Source: Prorocentrum cordatum (taxonomy: Eukaryota > Sar > Dinophyceae > Prorocentrales > Prorocentraceae). Taken from it: 48,324 nucleotides of DNA. The stretch covers positions 1 to 48,324 of the forward strand of contig CAUYUJ010007200.1 of assembly GCA_963575745.1 (NCBI GenBank), written 5' to 3'. Made by a program: the position numbers and the translations under genes. The notes beneath the pieces are model-generated. The model saw nothing but the letters and a program-made list of their open reading frames with translations. It ran no database searches and was not told where the DNA came from. Shown piece after piece: positions 30,401 through 42,160 of the stretch. Positions within the stretch are counted from its first letter, which is position 1; the number at the start of each line of letters is the position of its first letter.

Positions 30401-31815
30401 TCACGCGCAAATCCTCGTGGATCGTCTTTTCGGCGACCCTGCATCAGAGCGCGAGGTACTTCGCCGTTGGGGAGCCCAGCTTCTTTTCTCCCCTCGGTTG
30501 TCTCCATAACGAGGGCCCGCAGACCCGAGGCCCCGGACTCCGCCACCTTCCCCAGAAACATCTCTCTCTTTTACGTCCAAAGCCCCTCTCGTTCCAGAGC
30601 TCTCCCAAGTGGCGCCGCCCCGCGGCCGTGGGGTGCGCGCGGGTCGCGACCCCCATCTCGCCGCTGCCTGTCGCGGCGCAGCGGGCTCCGAGATGTCGAG
30701 CGCCCGAGACGACCTGGCCCTGGGGCGGCGGACAGGATGTCCCGGAGTCCCCGATTCCCGGCGCGGGGCCCGAGACGCTACAATATTTGCGTTTGATATA
30801 TTCTGCGCAAGATGCAAGTGGTGAAGGATGGACTCGAGCATCTTGTCGCCCGATTGAATCGTCTCCGCGGCCTCGTCTGCTGCGCCTGTCGGGCACAGCC
30901 GTTTCTTCAGCAGGTCGTCGGCGAAGCCGGGCAGAGATGCGCCCCGATGGAATCCCTCGACCTCGTCATACAGGATGATGGGTCTCTCAACGACATGCTT
31001 CCAGTCTGAGGTGAGTGCGTGATATGCGCCAGCATTTTTCCGGTGCTTCATAGACCTTTTCAAGTCCGCCACGATGTTAAAGAAAAGCGCCCCCTGATCC
31101 TCCAATGGAACGAGCGCGATGCCGCGCGCCAGGCTCTGGCGCGCCACGGCGCGGAGGTCTTCGCACAAATTGTCGGCCGGCGCGGAGGAGGTCGCCTGTT
31201 CGCGGGCAGAGGGGCGCGTTGGTGAGGAAGTGGAACTCGTTGATGCGGCGTTGCCGCTGGCGTCGGAATGACCAGCCCGTCCGTCGTTGTGCCAGGATGG
31301 CTCCTCCACGTCGGCAATGTGCCAGTGACTGGGCGCGTTGGCGTCGTCCGCCCTGGGCTCGCGGTCGGTCAGGTGTCGTAGTTGGTGGAGGTGGTGGAGG
31401 TGGAGGCGGTGGTGTTGGTTCGTCGTGATCGCGCTCGTCGAAGTCGCCGAATGGGTTGACTTCGCGCCGGCCAATTTGGCGTCGCGGTGCCAGCGCGGGG
31501 GTCTCCTGACGGACTGGAGCTTGCATGCGTTCGCCTCCAAGTGTGGAGGCTGCCTTGCGACGTCAATCTTGGGCTCGCGGTCGGTCCAGCGTCGTGGTTG
31601 GTGGAGCTCGTGGAGGTGGTGGTGGCGGTGGTTCGTCGTGCTCGTACTCGTCTAGGTCTAAGTAGACGAATGGGTCGAATGGGTCGACTTGCAGACAATG
31701 CGGTCGCGTCTACAGACCCTCTTGACTGGGGAACATGAGGGAGATGCGGATTTACGGTCGGTGTCGACCCAGCCACCGCGCTGGGACCGCTGGGGGTGGC
31801 TTCTGGTGAGCTCAA
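30401..31815 (-). CDS. Probable fragmented gene with repeated proline modules
   Basis: The best coding character is on the minus strand at about 31170-30780, with NLCEDLRAVARQSLARGIAL, then GALFFNIVADLKRSMKHRKN, HVVERPIILYDEVEGF and LPGFADDLLKKRLCP. No family is recognised. Upstream, two copies of a module about 216 bp apart encode (V)NPFGDFDERDHDEP or DPFVYLDLDEYEHDEP, then a proline run, then TTT-x-DREP. They lie in different frames, so indels in the CCA/GGT runs or introns are needed to connect them. The part below 30780 is Arg/Ser/Pro-rich and uncertain. Confidence 0.4.
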
Positions 31816-31926
31816 CGCTATCGCGTGGATGTTGCAGCGCGCTCGTTGGCACCAGGGCCAAGGTTCACGTCTTGTCCGGATGGACTCGGCGCTTCTGCGC
31901 TCCAGGTTTCGAGGCCCGGCGGACGT

Positions 31927-31996
31927 CTCAGTGCGGGGGTGAAAGACCCACTGAGCGCGTAAACCATCTCAGTGCGGGGGTGAGAGACCCACTGAG
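31927..31996 (+). repeat. Two tandem hairpins
   Basis: CTCAGTG, then GGGGGTGAAAGACCC or GGGGGTGAGAGACCC, then CACTGAG, occurs at 31927-31955 and again at 31968-31996, 41 bp apart. Each folds with a 7-bp stem (CTCAGTG/CACTGAG) plus G/C pairs below a GAAAGA or GAGAGA loop. The only change between copies is in the loop and spacer, so the stem is kept. They could be RNA structures or a small palindromic repeat. Confidence 0.65.
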
Positions 31997-31999
31997 GCA

Positions 32000-32628
32000 C
32001 CCTGGTCTGTGGATCGCGTCCCAGGCTTGCGCTGCTCAGGTCTGCTCTGCAGTGTGATGTTCTCCGGCGGCGTCATCGGCAACGAATTCGCGATGCGCAG
32101 ATTGACGTGAACACGCTCGTCTACTGGCTTGCATGCCTTTCGGACTTTCCCGCGCAGTTAGGGAACGCCTTTTCGTCATGACAGCCGACCCTTTGCATAG
32201 TCCCTCGCATAACTGGGCCTTATAGCGGTCCACTCGACATTTTGTCTCGAGGCGGGGGCAATCGCAGACTCGTTTAATTCTGTCGCCCTTATCTCTGCAG
32301 CGTGGCTGGGCATCATTTCACAAGGTGCGCTCTTGCGAAGCATGGGCCGCGGTGGCTCCAACAGGCCTTGTGAACTAGTTGCGAACAAGTTCACAAAAGG
32401 AGCGAATGGTTGCACAAGCTTACTCTTGTGAACTACACCGCCCATGTAGCATCATTGTGCAGGTAGGGGCTTTTCCGTTCCACCTGGCCTGCCCTGTGTT
32501 GTTTCGCACTCCAGGTAACCGGTGCGCTCTGAGGGCGACCATAGCGTCCGCCCTGAGCAGTTTACCATTTCCCGAAGGGATGCGATGCGTCTCCTCGGGC
32601 TCAGAAGACAGGTAGCCCCTGTTCATTT
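32000..32628. other. No gene recognised (possible intron)
   Basis: Mixed sequence between minus-strand coding-like segments at 32629-32925 and 30401-31815. No protein pattern on either strand. If the flanking segments are one gene, this would be intron. Confidence 0.35.
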
Positions 32629-32925
32629 TCATCCGCGTTTGTGAATTTGGTGTCGCGGTGACGGTGCGGGAGTCTGCCGAGGGACTGGGGCTTGCTCGCG
32701 TTCACCTCCAGCTGTGGAATCTGGAACGAAATTGATGGTCGGGGTCGGATGTGCGGTGGCGGCGGCGGTCGGAATCGTGGCGTCCTCGAGCTCGTCCGCG
32801 CAATGGCCCGCGCCGCCCTGCGCGGAGAGCGCCTTGGCCAGGTGGGTCGGGTCGAGAGCCATCAGGGCGACTTCCACAGGGACGCTCCACATGGTCGCGC
32901 TGCGCCTCTTCTTAGCCGTCCGCAA
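32629..32925 (-). CDS. Coding-like segment related to the downstream module
   Basis: A 98-codon frame from ATG 32925 with MWSVPVEVALMALDPTHLAK, then DELEDATIPTAAATAHPTP, ending EREQAPVPRQTPAPSPRHQI. The end aligns with minus-strand QAPVRQETPALAPRRQIGRR at about 31526-31467. At the DNA level 32645-32715 also matches 31467-31545. The two regions are thus duplicates and may be parts of one gene. Function unknown. Confidence 0.4.
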   Translation of the reverse strand: MRTAKKRRSATMWSVPVEVALMALDPTHLAKALSAQGGAGHCADELEDATIPTAAATAHPTPTINFVPDSTAGGEREQAPVPRQTPAPSPRHQIHKRG

Positions 32926-33324
32926 TCGAAACAGAAGTTGTTAAAATAGAGCGCGCGCCGTAATATCCATCGTCGTTGTGCATACTATGAGAAAGTCACC
33001 TTCACGAGGTGCAAGAAATCGATCCAGTTCAGCTTGAAGGTCGGCGCGTTGAGCTTCCAAAAATCCCTCATTGCCCTTGCGCGCGGTGTGGGCCCTCAGC
33101 TCGGTGAGGGAAGGCTCGTGGCCAGGTAGGTGGCACTAGATGCGGCCCCTCACCCCTACGGCCTCGCCAGCTGGTAGTCTTGGGACGCGGCGAACGTCAG
33201 CCGCGTGGCCACAACTTCGGGCCTCGACCAGCCCCTGGCACGGGTACTTACGATAGGTGGCATAGCCTCGTCGTGCTGCTCGTCGGATTATGTCGGTGGC
33301 GGCACGGATCTGTCTTCAGATCTT

Positions 33325-34019
33325 CTAGGCATGCTTAGTGATTGCCAAGCAAACTCCATCGACTTGCCGCGCGTGGGCTAACGATCGCGCAACTGTCGGC
33401 AAACCCGGGGCTTCCCAAGGCGCGATAGGGCACCACCTCGCGGACGCGCCTGCCGTTGCGAGCTCCAAAACAGGCCTGGGCAGCGCCAGACAGGGTCTGA
33501 ACCCGCAAGTCGCAATCGAAGTCGGGATGCGGCAACTCCGCCCGACCCTCAAGCTGGCTAGCGATGTCGATCACGTTCAAACTCAAGTCGCGGTGAAATT
33601 CAAGTCGCCCCCCGCCGTGCTGAAGTGCTCGTGCTGGCCTAGAGCAGCCCCAGCGCGGGCGTAGATGTCGGCGCGCGAAAGTCGACGTCTCGTAATCGAT
33701 GAATCGATGGCGAAGAAGAATGGAAGATGGTCGCGAGGCTGGGCGCCTGGGATCAGCTGAAGTCACCGCCCTCGCCCCCGTGCCACCGCGCAGGAGGAAA
33801 GCGCTCGCGCGCGCCAGGTCCGGGGATGAGAGGACATCGTTTAGCTCGGCGCCTGCTGCGCCGCTGGGCGCGAGGTGGGAGGCGCCGAATCTCCTCAGGG
33901 TCTAGCTTCGCGTCCTCGTTCGTGCTCTGGTACGTGCCTGAATTGACGTCGAAGCCCCGGGTCGGCGCGCGCCTCGCTGGGGCGCCTGCCATGCGCTCAT
34001 GCATGTGGTTCATCGTCAT
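33325..34019 (-). CDS. Exon-like segments, minus strand, unknown
   Basis: Two stretches look more like protein than background. MTMNHMHERMAGAPARR with GFDVNSGTYQSTNEDAKLDP runs from ATG 34019 to about 33870. SLNVIDIASQLEGRAELPHP with DFDCDLRVQTLSGAAQACFG lies at about 33600-33440. They are in different frames and could be exons of the same minus-strand gene as 32629-32925. No family recognised. Confidence 0.3.
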
Positions 34020-35580
34020 CTCGATGCTCTGCTGCTGCGCACGCTTTGCGGCGCCCGTCTCGTAGAGCGGAAAGCGGTGGCATGTCGCCGCCAGGATGTC
34101 GGAATTGACTTGATGCGGACGTCGCCCGATCTGCCCCCCAGCCCCCGCGGCGCCAGCGCGAGAGCTGCAGCGCGGCTCCGTCTCAGCCGTCGCCCCGCCG
34201 CCATGCGCGTGCCAGCGCAGATGTCAGCCAACATGGCAATTCCTGTACGCGAGATCGGGTTCCGCCCAGAACTAGAATGTCCACGCCCAATGCACCTGCA
34301 ATCTCTACAAACCGAAAACTCCGAATGAGAGACAGAGGATTGCAAGCCGCCGCCCGCAAGAAAACGCACGTGATCCCCTCTCAGGACATGCGCCCACGCA
34401 TCGGCAGTTGGGCGAGGGGTCGGCGGGGCGGCGCGAAGCGCGCCGAGGTCTTCTCGTCGCTGCCCGCTGCGCTGCTTGAGCCGACGTGACAACTATATAT
34501 ATATATATATGTATGTGAATCACCGTCTAGATATATAATCATACATAAAACGTACACATGTAAACATATAGGTCAAAGCCCAGGAAGCAAAGGACATCAG
34601 GCGGGCGAGGATGGCCCGACACCCGGCAGCGCCACTCTGGCCCGCCGCGGTCACCAAACAGCTCCTCAGAAACCGTGGCCGCCACCCACGGCCAAATGAA
34701 TAATACCCGATGCAGCCTGACGCTTGCACTGCATCGCGCATCTCGGCATAGCACGCCCCAGCGATGAAACCGACCGTCGCGCCGCGCCCCAGAGTCGACG
34801 CCGACGCGTCACTCGGAACAGCCGCCGCAGCTCAGAGAGGCAGGCCTGCTCCGATACCTGCTCGCACGGCGCTGCACTCCCCGCCTCGCAGAACGGCCGC
34901 TCCAGCGAAGCCGCGCGCGCCGCCGGGCCTCGCCCCCGCGGCCAGGCGCTGGGGCGCCCAGGGCAGTTGAGATTCAACGTCGGGCGCAGCTGTGCCAGGC
35001 TGCGCCTGGCAATGACAGACGGCCGCCAACGGGCGCGCGGGCGCCGCTGGGCAGGCCGGGCACTGGCCAGGCCACGCGCCGAGGATGGCGGCCAGGGCAA
35101 GCTGCCCCGCGACCGCGCCAGGACTCCAGGCTCAATTTCCAGCCGCGCTTCTGCGCCAGGGGCCTCGAGCCAAGAAACAATGCGCCAATGATAATGATAG
35201 CGCGCAACGAACGCGACGCATCCAAGTCAACTGCAATCGCTGTGGAACATATGAACTGAAGGCGTCGCAACGCGCGCGCCCGTGCGCGAGCGCATAGAAG
35301 CGCCGCAAATACGCTAAACGCGCGCGCGGTCTATATGCGCAGATACAAAGACGGAGAGCACAATAATAACAATGATAATACGTTTCAGAAATGAGTGCCC
35401 CCACCTGCTCGCGCACCGCCCAGCGCGTGTATCCCGCGCCTTCGACGCCCCATAGTTCCTCGACAAGGACGAAGCCTTCGTGCGCTCTTTCACGCCCGCC
35501 CTCTGCGTCTTCGATCGCCCCCCCCCCCGGGGGGCGCGCCCCCCCTGCCTGCCGCGCGCAGCGGGCGCGGCCCCGACGGC
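34020..35580. other. No gene recognised; GC-rich with a (TA)n tract
   Basis: (TA)n at 34493-34512, followed by AT-rich sequence to about 34570. 34750-35130 is very GC-rich and open in several frames at once, as expected from composition. Confidence 0.4.
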
Positions 35581-35587
35581 AAAGGAA

Positions 35588-35855
<268 letters not shown>

Positions 35856-35919
35856 GGGGCACGAGACATATTAACAGGGCGAGGGCCACGCTCAGGAGCG
35901 CAAGCGGCAGAAACAGACG

Positions 35920-35990
35920 GGCGCGCCGGGCGGGCGGGCCCCGGCGGGCAGGCCGGGCGGGCGGGCCCAGGCGGCCAGGTTGAGCGGGCG
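35920..35990 (+). repeat. GGGCGGGC-type short repeats
   Basis: GGCGGGCGGGCCCCGGCGGG and GGGCGGGCGGGCCCAGGCGG units alternate with CAGGCCG. A G-rich strand of this type could form quadruplexes. Confidence 0.6.
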
Positions 35991-36359
35991 GGTCGCTATG
36001 GCGTCGACCCACCATGAAGGAAATTTCTAACGGTAGCACGACCCCCAAGTGCATCGCCAGGGCATCCACGACGAGAGCGCGAGTCGCGAGTCCCAGGGGC
36101 GCGGCGCTGCAATGCGCGGCGAGGATGCGCCGCGCGAAGGCGCTGCTCCTGCATGAACTCCCAGCGAGAGCTCGATTTTGAAAGAAGCCCCATGGAACTA
36201 TGACGCGGCAACCGCTGCCGCTGCAAACTGGGGGCCAGGGGCGCAGTTTTGCGACCGCGGGCTTTCCCCAGCAACAGACGGAGCTTCGGGAGGGGCGCTC
36301 TAATTGAAAAGTGCATCGGCCACCTGAGGGGGGGGGGGGGCCTTGTTCTTCAGGCATGA

Positions 36360-36550
36360 GAACTCAACGGCAGCATCAGCAAAAGTTGCAGCAGCAACAA
36401 AGAACAACAACTACAACAGCCACAACTACAAGCACGACAGCAGCAACAACCCAAGCAACAACAACAACAATTAACAAACAACCAGCAACCCAACGCAAAT
36501 CGAACAAACATATATATATATATATATATATGTATGTATATATATGCCTA
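36360..36550 (+). repeat. CAA-rich repeat followed by (TA)n
   Basis: CAACAA/CAGCAA units from about 36368 to 36490, then (TA)n with TATG interruptions to 36546. Any Gln/Thr-rich open frame comes from the repeat. Confidence 0.85.
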
Positions 36551-36564
36551 ACGAACCATAATTA

Positions 36565-37130
36565 ACTGAGCGCCCCGCCCGCCCGTCGATGGGTTGCGCT
36601 CGCAACCGCGGCGCCGGGCGCGAGCCGAAGCCAGCGCCGCGCCCCGCGGCGCGGGCGCCGCGCTGGCGGGCGCCGCGCCGGGGCGTCGCGGGCGACTCGG
36701 GCGGCCTCGGCGCCGGTCGCAGCGCGACCCATCAACGGGCGAAGACGCGGCGGGCGGGGGCGGGCCCCGTCCCGAGCGGGGGGCGCACGCCGCGCGCGTC
36801 GCGCGCAAATCCGCCAACCTCGGCAGTGCCGCGGCGGGGCGGGCGCCGCGCGGACGGACTTGCCCGCGCCGCCCGCGGGCGCCGCGGCGCGCGAGGCCAG
36901 CTCGGCGACGCGGCGCCGTTCGCGCCCGCGTCCGCTGCGCAAGGCGCGAATGGGACGGAAGGACGGAACGGAACGCGCGCGCAAATTTCCCGAGCGCCCC
37001 GCTCGCCCGCCGCTGGGCTGCGCGCGCCGCCGCAACGCCGGGCGCGCGCCGGCGCCTCGGGTGGCCCCGGCGCCAGTCGCAGCGCGATCCTGTGCAATGA
37101 TGCGGCCAGCGCTGGGCGCCGCCCACCCGT
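36565..37130 (+). repeat. GC-rich duplicated sequence
   Basis: GAGCGCCCCGCCCGCCCGTC with GGGCGCGAGCC near 36570-36625 recurs as GAGCGCCCCGCTCGCCCGCC near 36991. CTCGGCGCCGGTCGCAGCGC near 36706 recurs as CCCCGGCGCCAGTCGCAGCG near 37065. The copies are in direct orientation roughly 360-420 bp apart and diverged. All frames are open because of the GC content; no gene is called. Confidence 0.5.
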
Positions 37131-37649
37131 CGCGCCCGCGGCGCGCGGCGCTCTGGCGCGAGGGCGGCGGTCGCAGCTGCTCGACGCGCCAGAACTGCCC
37201 CGCAAGCTGTCCGAACTGACGGGCGCGGCGGCGCGCGCGGCGAGTGGGGCGACGGCGAACCCCGCCGCGGGCGGGGTCTGCCGTCGCCTGTTCGACCGCA
37301 CGGCCAAGAAAGGCAATCTCTCCTCTGCCGAGACCTGCCCGCGTAAAAACGCTCGCGCGAATGTCGAGCCCTACCGGTTCCCGCTCGACCTGGCGCGGGC
37401 GGCGCAGAGCGCTCAGACCGACGACGCGCCTGCCGCCCGCCTTGGCGATGTTGGCGCTGGAGTCTGCCGACTACGTCGCGGACGAAGTCCTCGTCGCGCT
37501 TTGCGAAGGCCGACCGCGGGCAAAAGGACTTGCGGCGCCGTCGCGTCGCGGGCGAGCTCCGCGGACGCGCGCGCGCGGAACGCGCGAGCGCGCTCGCGAA
37601 CCGGCGCTGACACTGGGCGGGGGGCGGGCAGGCACCTCGCCACGGTGAG

Positions 37650-38420
37650 AGCCGACAGGGGCCTCTTTCGGTCGCTCGCTCGCGAACCGCGTTGGAAGCG
37701 GCGCCGAAACCCAGAGCGACCTCATTCGATCGGTCGCCCGCGACCCTAACGCGGGCGAGCGTTGCGCGAATGTCGAGGAGGACCTCGTACGGTCGCGCGC
37801 TCGCGACCCTCGTTCGAAGGCGCAGACGTCTCGCTCGCGCGCGAACCGCGTTCGGATGCGGCGCAGACCGTGGAGGTCGGACCCCGTTTGGTCGTTCGCT
37901 CGCGATCCACGATCGGACGCGGCGCCTGCGTAGACGCGGGCCTCGCTCGGTCGTTCGCCCGCGATCCTCGTTCGGATGCGGCGCAGACTTTTCATTAATG
38001 TATAAAATATAGATTTATATGAAAATATAAATATGTGTATATATATATGGGCCACGTCCGGTCGTTCGCGCGCGATCCTTGTTTGGGCGCGGCGCAGGCG
38101 TAATTTCGAGCCTCGTTCGGTCATCCGCTCGCGATCCTGTTTCGGACGCGGCGCTGACGTCGCAGCGGACCTCGTTCCGTCGCTCTCCTCGTCCGGATGC
38201 GGCGCGGACGAAAAATGCGTCTCGTCGGCCGCTCTTTCGCGATCCTCGTTCGGACGCGTCGCAGACGTCGGAACGGACCAAAGTCGGTCGTTCGCTGGCG
38301 ATCCTCCTTCGGATGCGGCGTGGACGCCGAACAGACCTTGCGCGGTCATTCGCGCGCGATCCACGATCGGGCGCGGCGTGGATGACCCCGGACCACGCAC
38401 GGCCGAACGCGCGCAAAACC
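37650..38420 (+). repeat. 58-bp minisatellite with an AT-rich island
   Basis: About twelve units of the type CGGTCGTTCGCTCGCGATCC, TCGTTCGGATGCGGCGCAGA, spaced near 58 bp (for example 37890, 37950, 38060, 38118, 38173, 38227, 38285, 38343). An AT-rich island at 37990-38050 (TATAAAATATAG and (TA)n) splits the array. Because 58 is not a multiple of three, each unit shifts frame; the long minus-strand frame across it is judged an artefact. Confidence 0.85.
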
Positions 38421-40120
38421 GAAACGGATGCGACGCGGGGGCAGTTAATGCGCGGCAGCGTTCGCCGTGAAATACTGCTCCGAATGAGCACGAATCGATC
38501 CTGAACTGCGAACCCAGCGGCACCTGCGGGGGGGCCGGGAGGAACAGGAGGAATCTGCGCACGAGGACGGCGGCGCGCGCGGGAGGAGGGGGAATCGGAA
38601 CCTGAGGAAGGATACGCGGCGCGGCGACCGCCGTCGCGGCGACCGCACGCGCGCGGAGCAGGCACGCGGCAGACGTCAACGCAGGGCAAGCCAGCACGCC
38701 GCAGGAGAGCGGCGGCGCGCACGCAACAGACCGCCGGCGCGCGCGCGAGAAGCAGGCAGGCCGCGGAAGGCAGTAGCGCCGGGCGCAAGAGCGCGCAGCG
38801 GGCGAAGCAGCACGCGCGGGGCGACGGCAGGCGGGCGCACGCGAGTGCAGCCCGCGCTCAAATCCCGAGCGCGGGGTGCACGCCCCACGTCCTGCATGCA
38901 AATTTGTGAACCTCCGCAACGCCGCGGAGGGCGCGGGTACCATGCGGAAGGGCGAGGACCTGCCCACGTCGCCTCCTGCGCGCCGCGACGCACGCATGCA
39001 ATGCGGCGACACGGCGCCGTTCGCGCCTGTTCGCGCCTGCGTCCGCCGCGCATCCCCGGGGCCAGCGAATGTGTGCGATGAAACGAAAGGCTCAGTTCGT
39101 GCCACACAAAGAAAACAGGATTATCACACACATAGGCCTCAAAAACATAGCGTTCGTGGGAGTGTTGGATTGTAGCGTCCACTGCTGCATTGCCCGGGGG
39201 CGTTTTCAAAAGATTATGCCACCACTTGATGCTGGAATCTGTCTGATGACTGCCCCGAAATCAGATGCACCAACCTCCAGGCCTTTTCCTCCTCGGCGCC
39301 CTCGATCCTTACCTCTTCTTCGTCTCGCCATCATTTCTGTATTATTCCTGTTGCTCCCCTCCCCCCTCTCCTGCCCACCCCCTTTTCCCGTTTTTCCCCG
39401 TGCGCAGCATTTCCTCCTTGTCGTTTACCGTCACATCATCCATATTATAATTCCCCCTTCCCTTCTACAACCCTTCGTGCCCTCCACAGGTTTATGTTTG
39501 TAATGTCCCCCTGTGCTGGCCACCTCAGAATGCATGCAAGCTTGCGAAGTGAAGGAGGACATCCGCATTGGGATGAACCACCCGTCTGGACCTTGATGTG
39601 GCCAAGGGGGGGGATATAACAATGGATACCGTTTTGAACCTCGGGTGTAACCGCCCACGACTGTCCAAGTCAGAATGTGAGCAACCCCCACCCAGATCAT
39701 CTAAGCCAGGCCCAGCAAAAACAGTTCAGCCCAGCGCAGTGAGATCAAACACAACCATACACATCAGCAGGCAGTAGAGCCATGAATAGAGCAGCGCAGA
39801 TCAGCCGAATAGAAACAAGTAGCAGAGAAGAACAGACAAGAAGGCAGCCACCGAGGTAGCCGCAAAAGCAAAGGCTAAAATGCGACCCTGGCTATATCGC
39901 AGTGAACACGATTCTATCAAAATGGCATGCGGCATGAAGTACTCCTCCGAAACGGCCACGCTACCAGAAAGATCCCGGCAGTCCGGGTGCGAACGTGCCA
40001 GTAGCACCACCGCGGTCGGCTCACACTTTGGAGGCCGAAGTACGGTACCTGCTACTTCGCGATGGCCATGGGGCTACGAAAAGACAAGCCTAATGATAGA
40101 ATCTGGCCGAGTGAATCAGA
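38421..40120. other. No gene recognised
   Basis: 38421-39070 is GC-rich and 39070-40120 more balanced, with a CT-rich patch at 39290-39400. Short frames on both strands lack any pattern I can name. Confidence 0.4.
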
Positions 40121-40270
40121 ACACGGGTGAGTCTGAGTGCGAGCGAGTCTAAGTGCGCGGGTGTGCGAGTATGAGTTTGTATTGCGAGTGAGTCTGGATG
40201 AGCATGAATGTAAGGATGAGTGAGTAAGAGTATGAGTGAGTCTGGGTGTGAATATGAGTGTGAGAGAGGA
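40121..40270 (+). repeat. Degenerate GAGT-type repeat
   Basis: GTGAGTCTGAGTGCGAGCGA and related GAGTATGAGT, GAGTGAGTAAGAG units recur over about 150 bp. Confidence 0.75.
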
Positions 40271-40629
40271 CGCGGGCAGGGAATCCTTCTTGGATGTATC
40301 CCTTCCGCAGAAGTATCCATAGTACATGAATGGCTCACCACTCACGCATCCCTCTCGCATGGGAAGAGGCTCGCTGAGGTCACAAAGCACGCGGCTGCAT
40401 GTTGTTCGTGAACTTCACATGGCAGCCCCGAACTGAGGCTCAACGGGACGCGGCCGCCCACGCACTCTCTCTGAACCCACAAAAGCCCACTGCTCCTAGG
40501 GAACCACAACTGACGCACTGGCGCGCGCCGCTACGTTTTCTCTGCACGCTGCTTGTGGACAAACATGGCCCATGCCTTATCACGCATGTCAGTGCCCTCA
40601 TAAAGGGGTCCACCATAGGGAATCCCGTC

Positions 40630-40772
40630 AAAACCCTATGATCATTATGATCACCATAGTCATCATTATTATCGTCGTCATCGTCGTCATCATTATGATC
40701 ACCATAGTCACCAAAAACATATTAATCGCCGTCGTCGTCGTCGTCGTCAGCATCATCATCATCATCATCATC

Positions 40773-40806
<34 letters not shown>

Positions 40807-41062
40807 CCATCATCACCATCACCATCACCATCACCATCATCAACATCATCATCATCAGCATCTTCGTCGTCACCATCAAAAGCTTAATCGTCGCCATTGT
40901 AGCAATCAACAACATCGTCGTCATCGTACACGTGTCGTCCTCCTCGTCGTCGTCGTCGTCGTCATCATCCTCCCCATCATCATCATCATCGTTCTCATCA
41001 TCATCATCATCATCATCATAATCATTATCATCATCATCATCATCATCATCATCGTCATCATC
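40630..41062 (+). repeat. ATC/GTC trinucleotide repeat
   Basis: About 430 bp of ATC, ACC and GTC triplets, including TCGTCGTCGTCGTCGTC and long TCATCATCA runs. The minus-strand Asp-rich and plus-strand Ser/Ile-rich frames come from the repeat. Confidence 0.95.
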
Positions 41063-41660
41063 ATAATCATCATCATCCGTCTGCTCTGGCCCTCTCCTCC
41101 TCGTCGTCCTCCTCCTCCACCTCTTCCCCGTTATATCTCTCCCCGTTCTCCTTTTCTCCTCCTCCTCCTCCTCCTCCCCCTCCTCCTCGACGCCTCCGCT
41201 TCTTCGAAGAAGATCCCTGCTCCTCCTTCTCCTCATCCTCCTCCTCCCTGTCCTCCCCGCTCTTTCAATCCTCCCTCCTTTTCTTCCTCCACCTCGTTCT
41301 CGTCCTTCCTTACGTCTAGTCCTCCTCATCCTCCGCTCCCCTTCCCTCTTCGTCCTCACCATCCCTCCCACACCATTATCATCATCATCCATCTGATCCA
41401 GCCCCCTCCTCGTCGTCGTCGTCGTCCTCATCCTCCATTTTTTACCCGTTCTATCTCTCCCCGTTCCCCTCTCCCCCTCTTCCTCCTCCTGCTCCTCGAC
41501 GCCGCTTCCTCGAAGAAGATCCCTGCTCCTCCTCCTGCTCCTTCTCCCTGTCCTCCCGCTCCCTTCAATCTCCCTCTCCTTCTCTTCCTCCACAACATTA
41601 TCGTCCTTCCTCACGTCTAGTCCATCTCATCCTCCGCTCCCATTCCCTCCTCGTCCTCAA
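41063..41660 (+). repeat. CT-rich sequence, tandem duplication of about 313 bp
   Basis: 41075-41345 and 41388-41660 share landmarks in order: TCTGCTCTGGCC/TCTGATCCAGCC, CCCGTT.TATCTCTCCCCGTTC, CGACGCC, TCGAAGAAGATCCCTGCTCC, and CTTCCT.ACGTCTAGTCC. The offset is roughly 313 bp. The sequence is pyrimidine-rich and open frames are compositional. Confidence 0.8.
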
Positions 41661-41869
41661 AATCCCTCCCCGAGACAGAGAAGCCGAGAGCTACAGAATC
41701 TGTCAAACATCAACGGGGAACTATTGTTGTTGCGTCTGGAGGCCCTCTTGGTGGTCATCTTGAGGATCTCCTGTGCCGTCCACGGGGCCCCTTGGGCCAT
41801 CTTGACGTATTGGAAGCATCTTGGAGGCCTCTCGGGGTTGTATTGGAGGCAGATTTCAACAAGTACAAA

Positions 41870-41947
41870 CAAACAAGAAAAAGAAAAGATAAAATTTCAA
41901 AAAGAAAAAAAGAAAAGAAAAAAAGAAAAAATTCAAAAAAATTTCAG

Positions 41948-41999
<52 letters not shown>

Positions 42000-42160
42000 T
42001 AAGACATTAAGAATCAAAAATAAAACAAAAATAAGGACAAAGAAATCAAAAAAAAAAGAAAATTAAAAAAGAGAAAAGAAACAGAAAAAAAAGAAAAAAA
42101 AAAAAAATAGAAAACATTTCAACAAATTTTCAAACAAACAAATTTCAAAAAAAAGAAAAA
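41870..42160 (+). repeat. A-rich tract
   Basis: Runs of A broken by G, C and T, with a 45-base A-run at about 41948-41993. It is similar in kind to 6043-6360. Confidence 0.93.

Noticed and set aside
36589-37749. 386-codon plus-strand Arg/Ala/Pro frame
   Set aside because: Very GC-rich DNA leaves all frames open; the sense and antisense products look equally plausible.
37471-39105. 544-codon minus-strand open frame
   Set aside because: It crosses a 58-bp minisatellite whose unit length shifts frame each copy, and no protein pattern persists.
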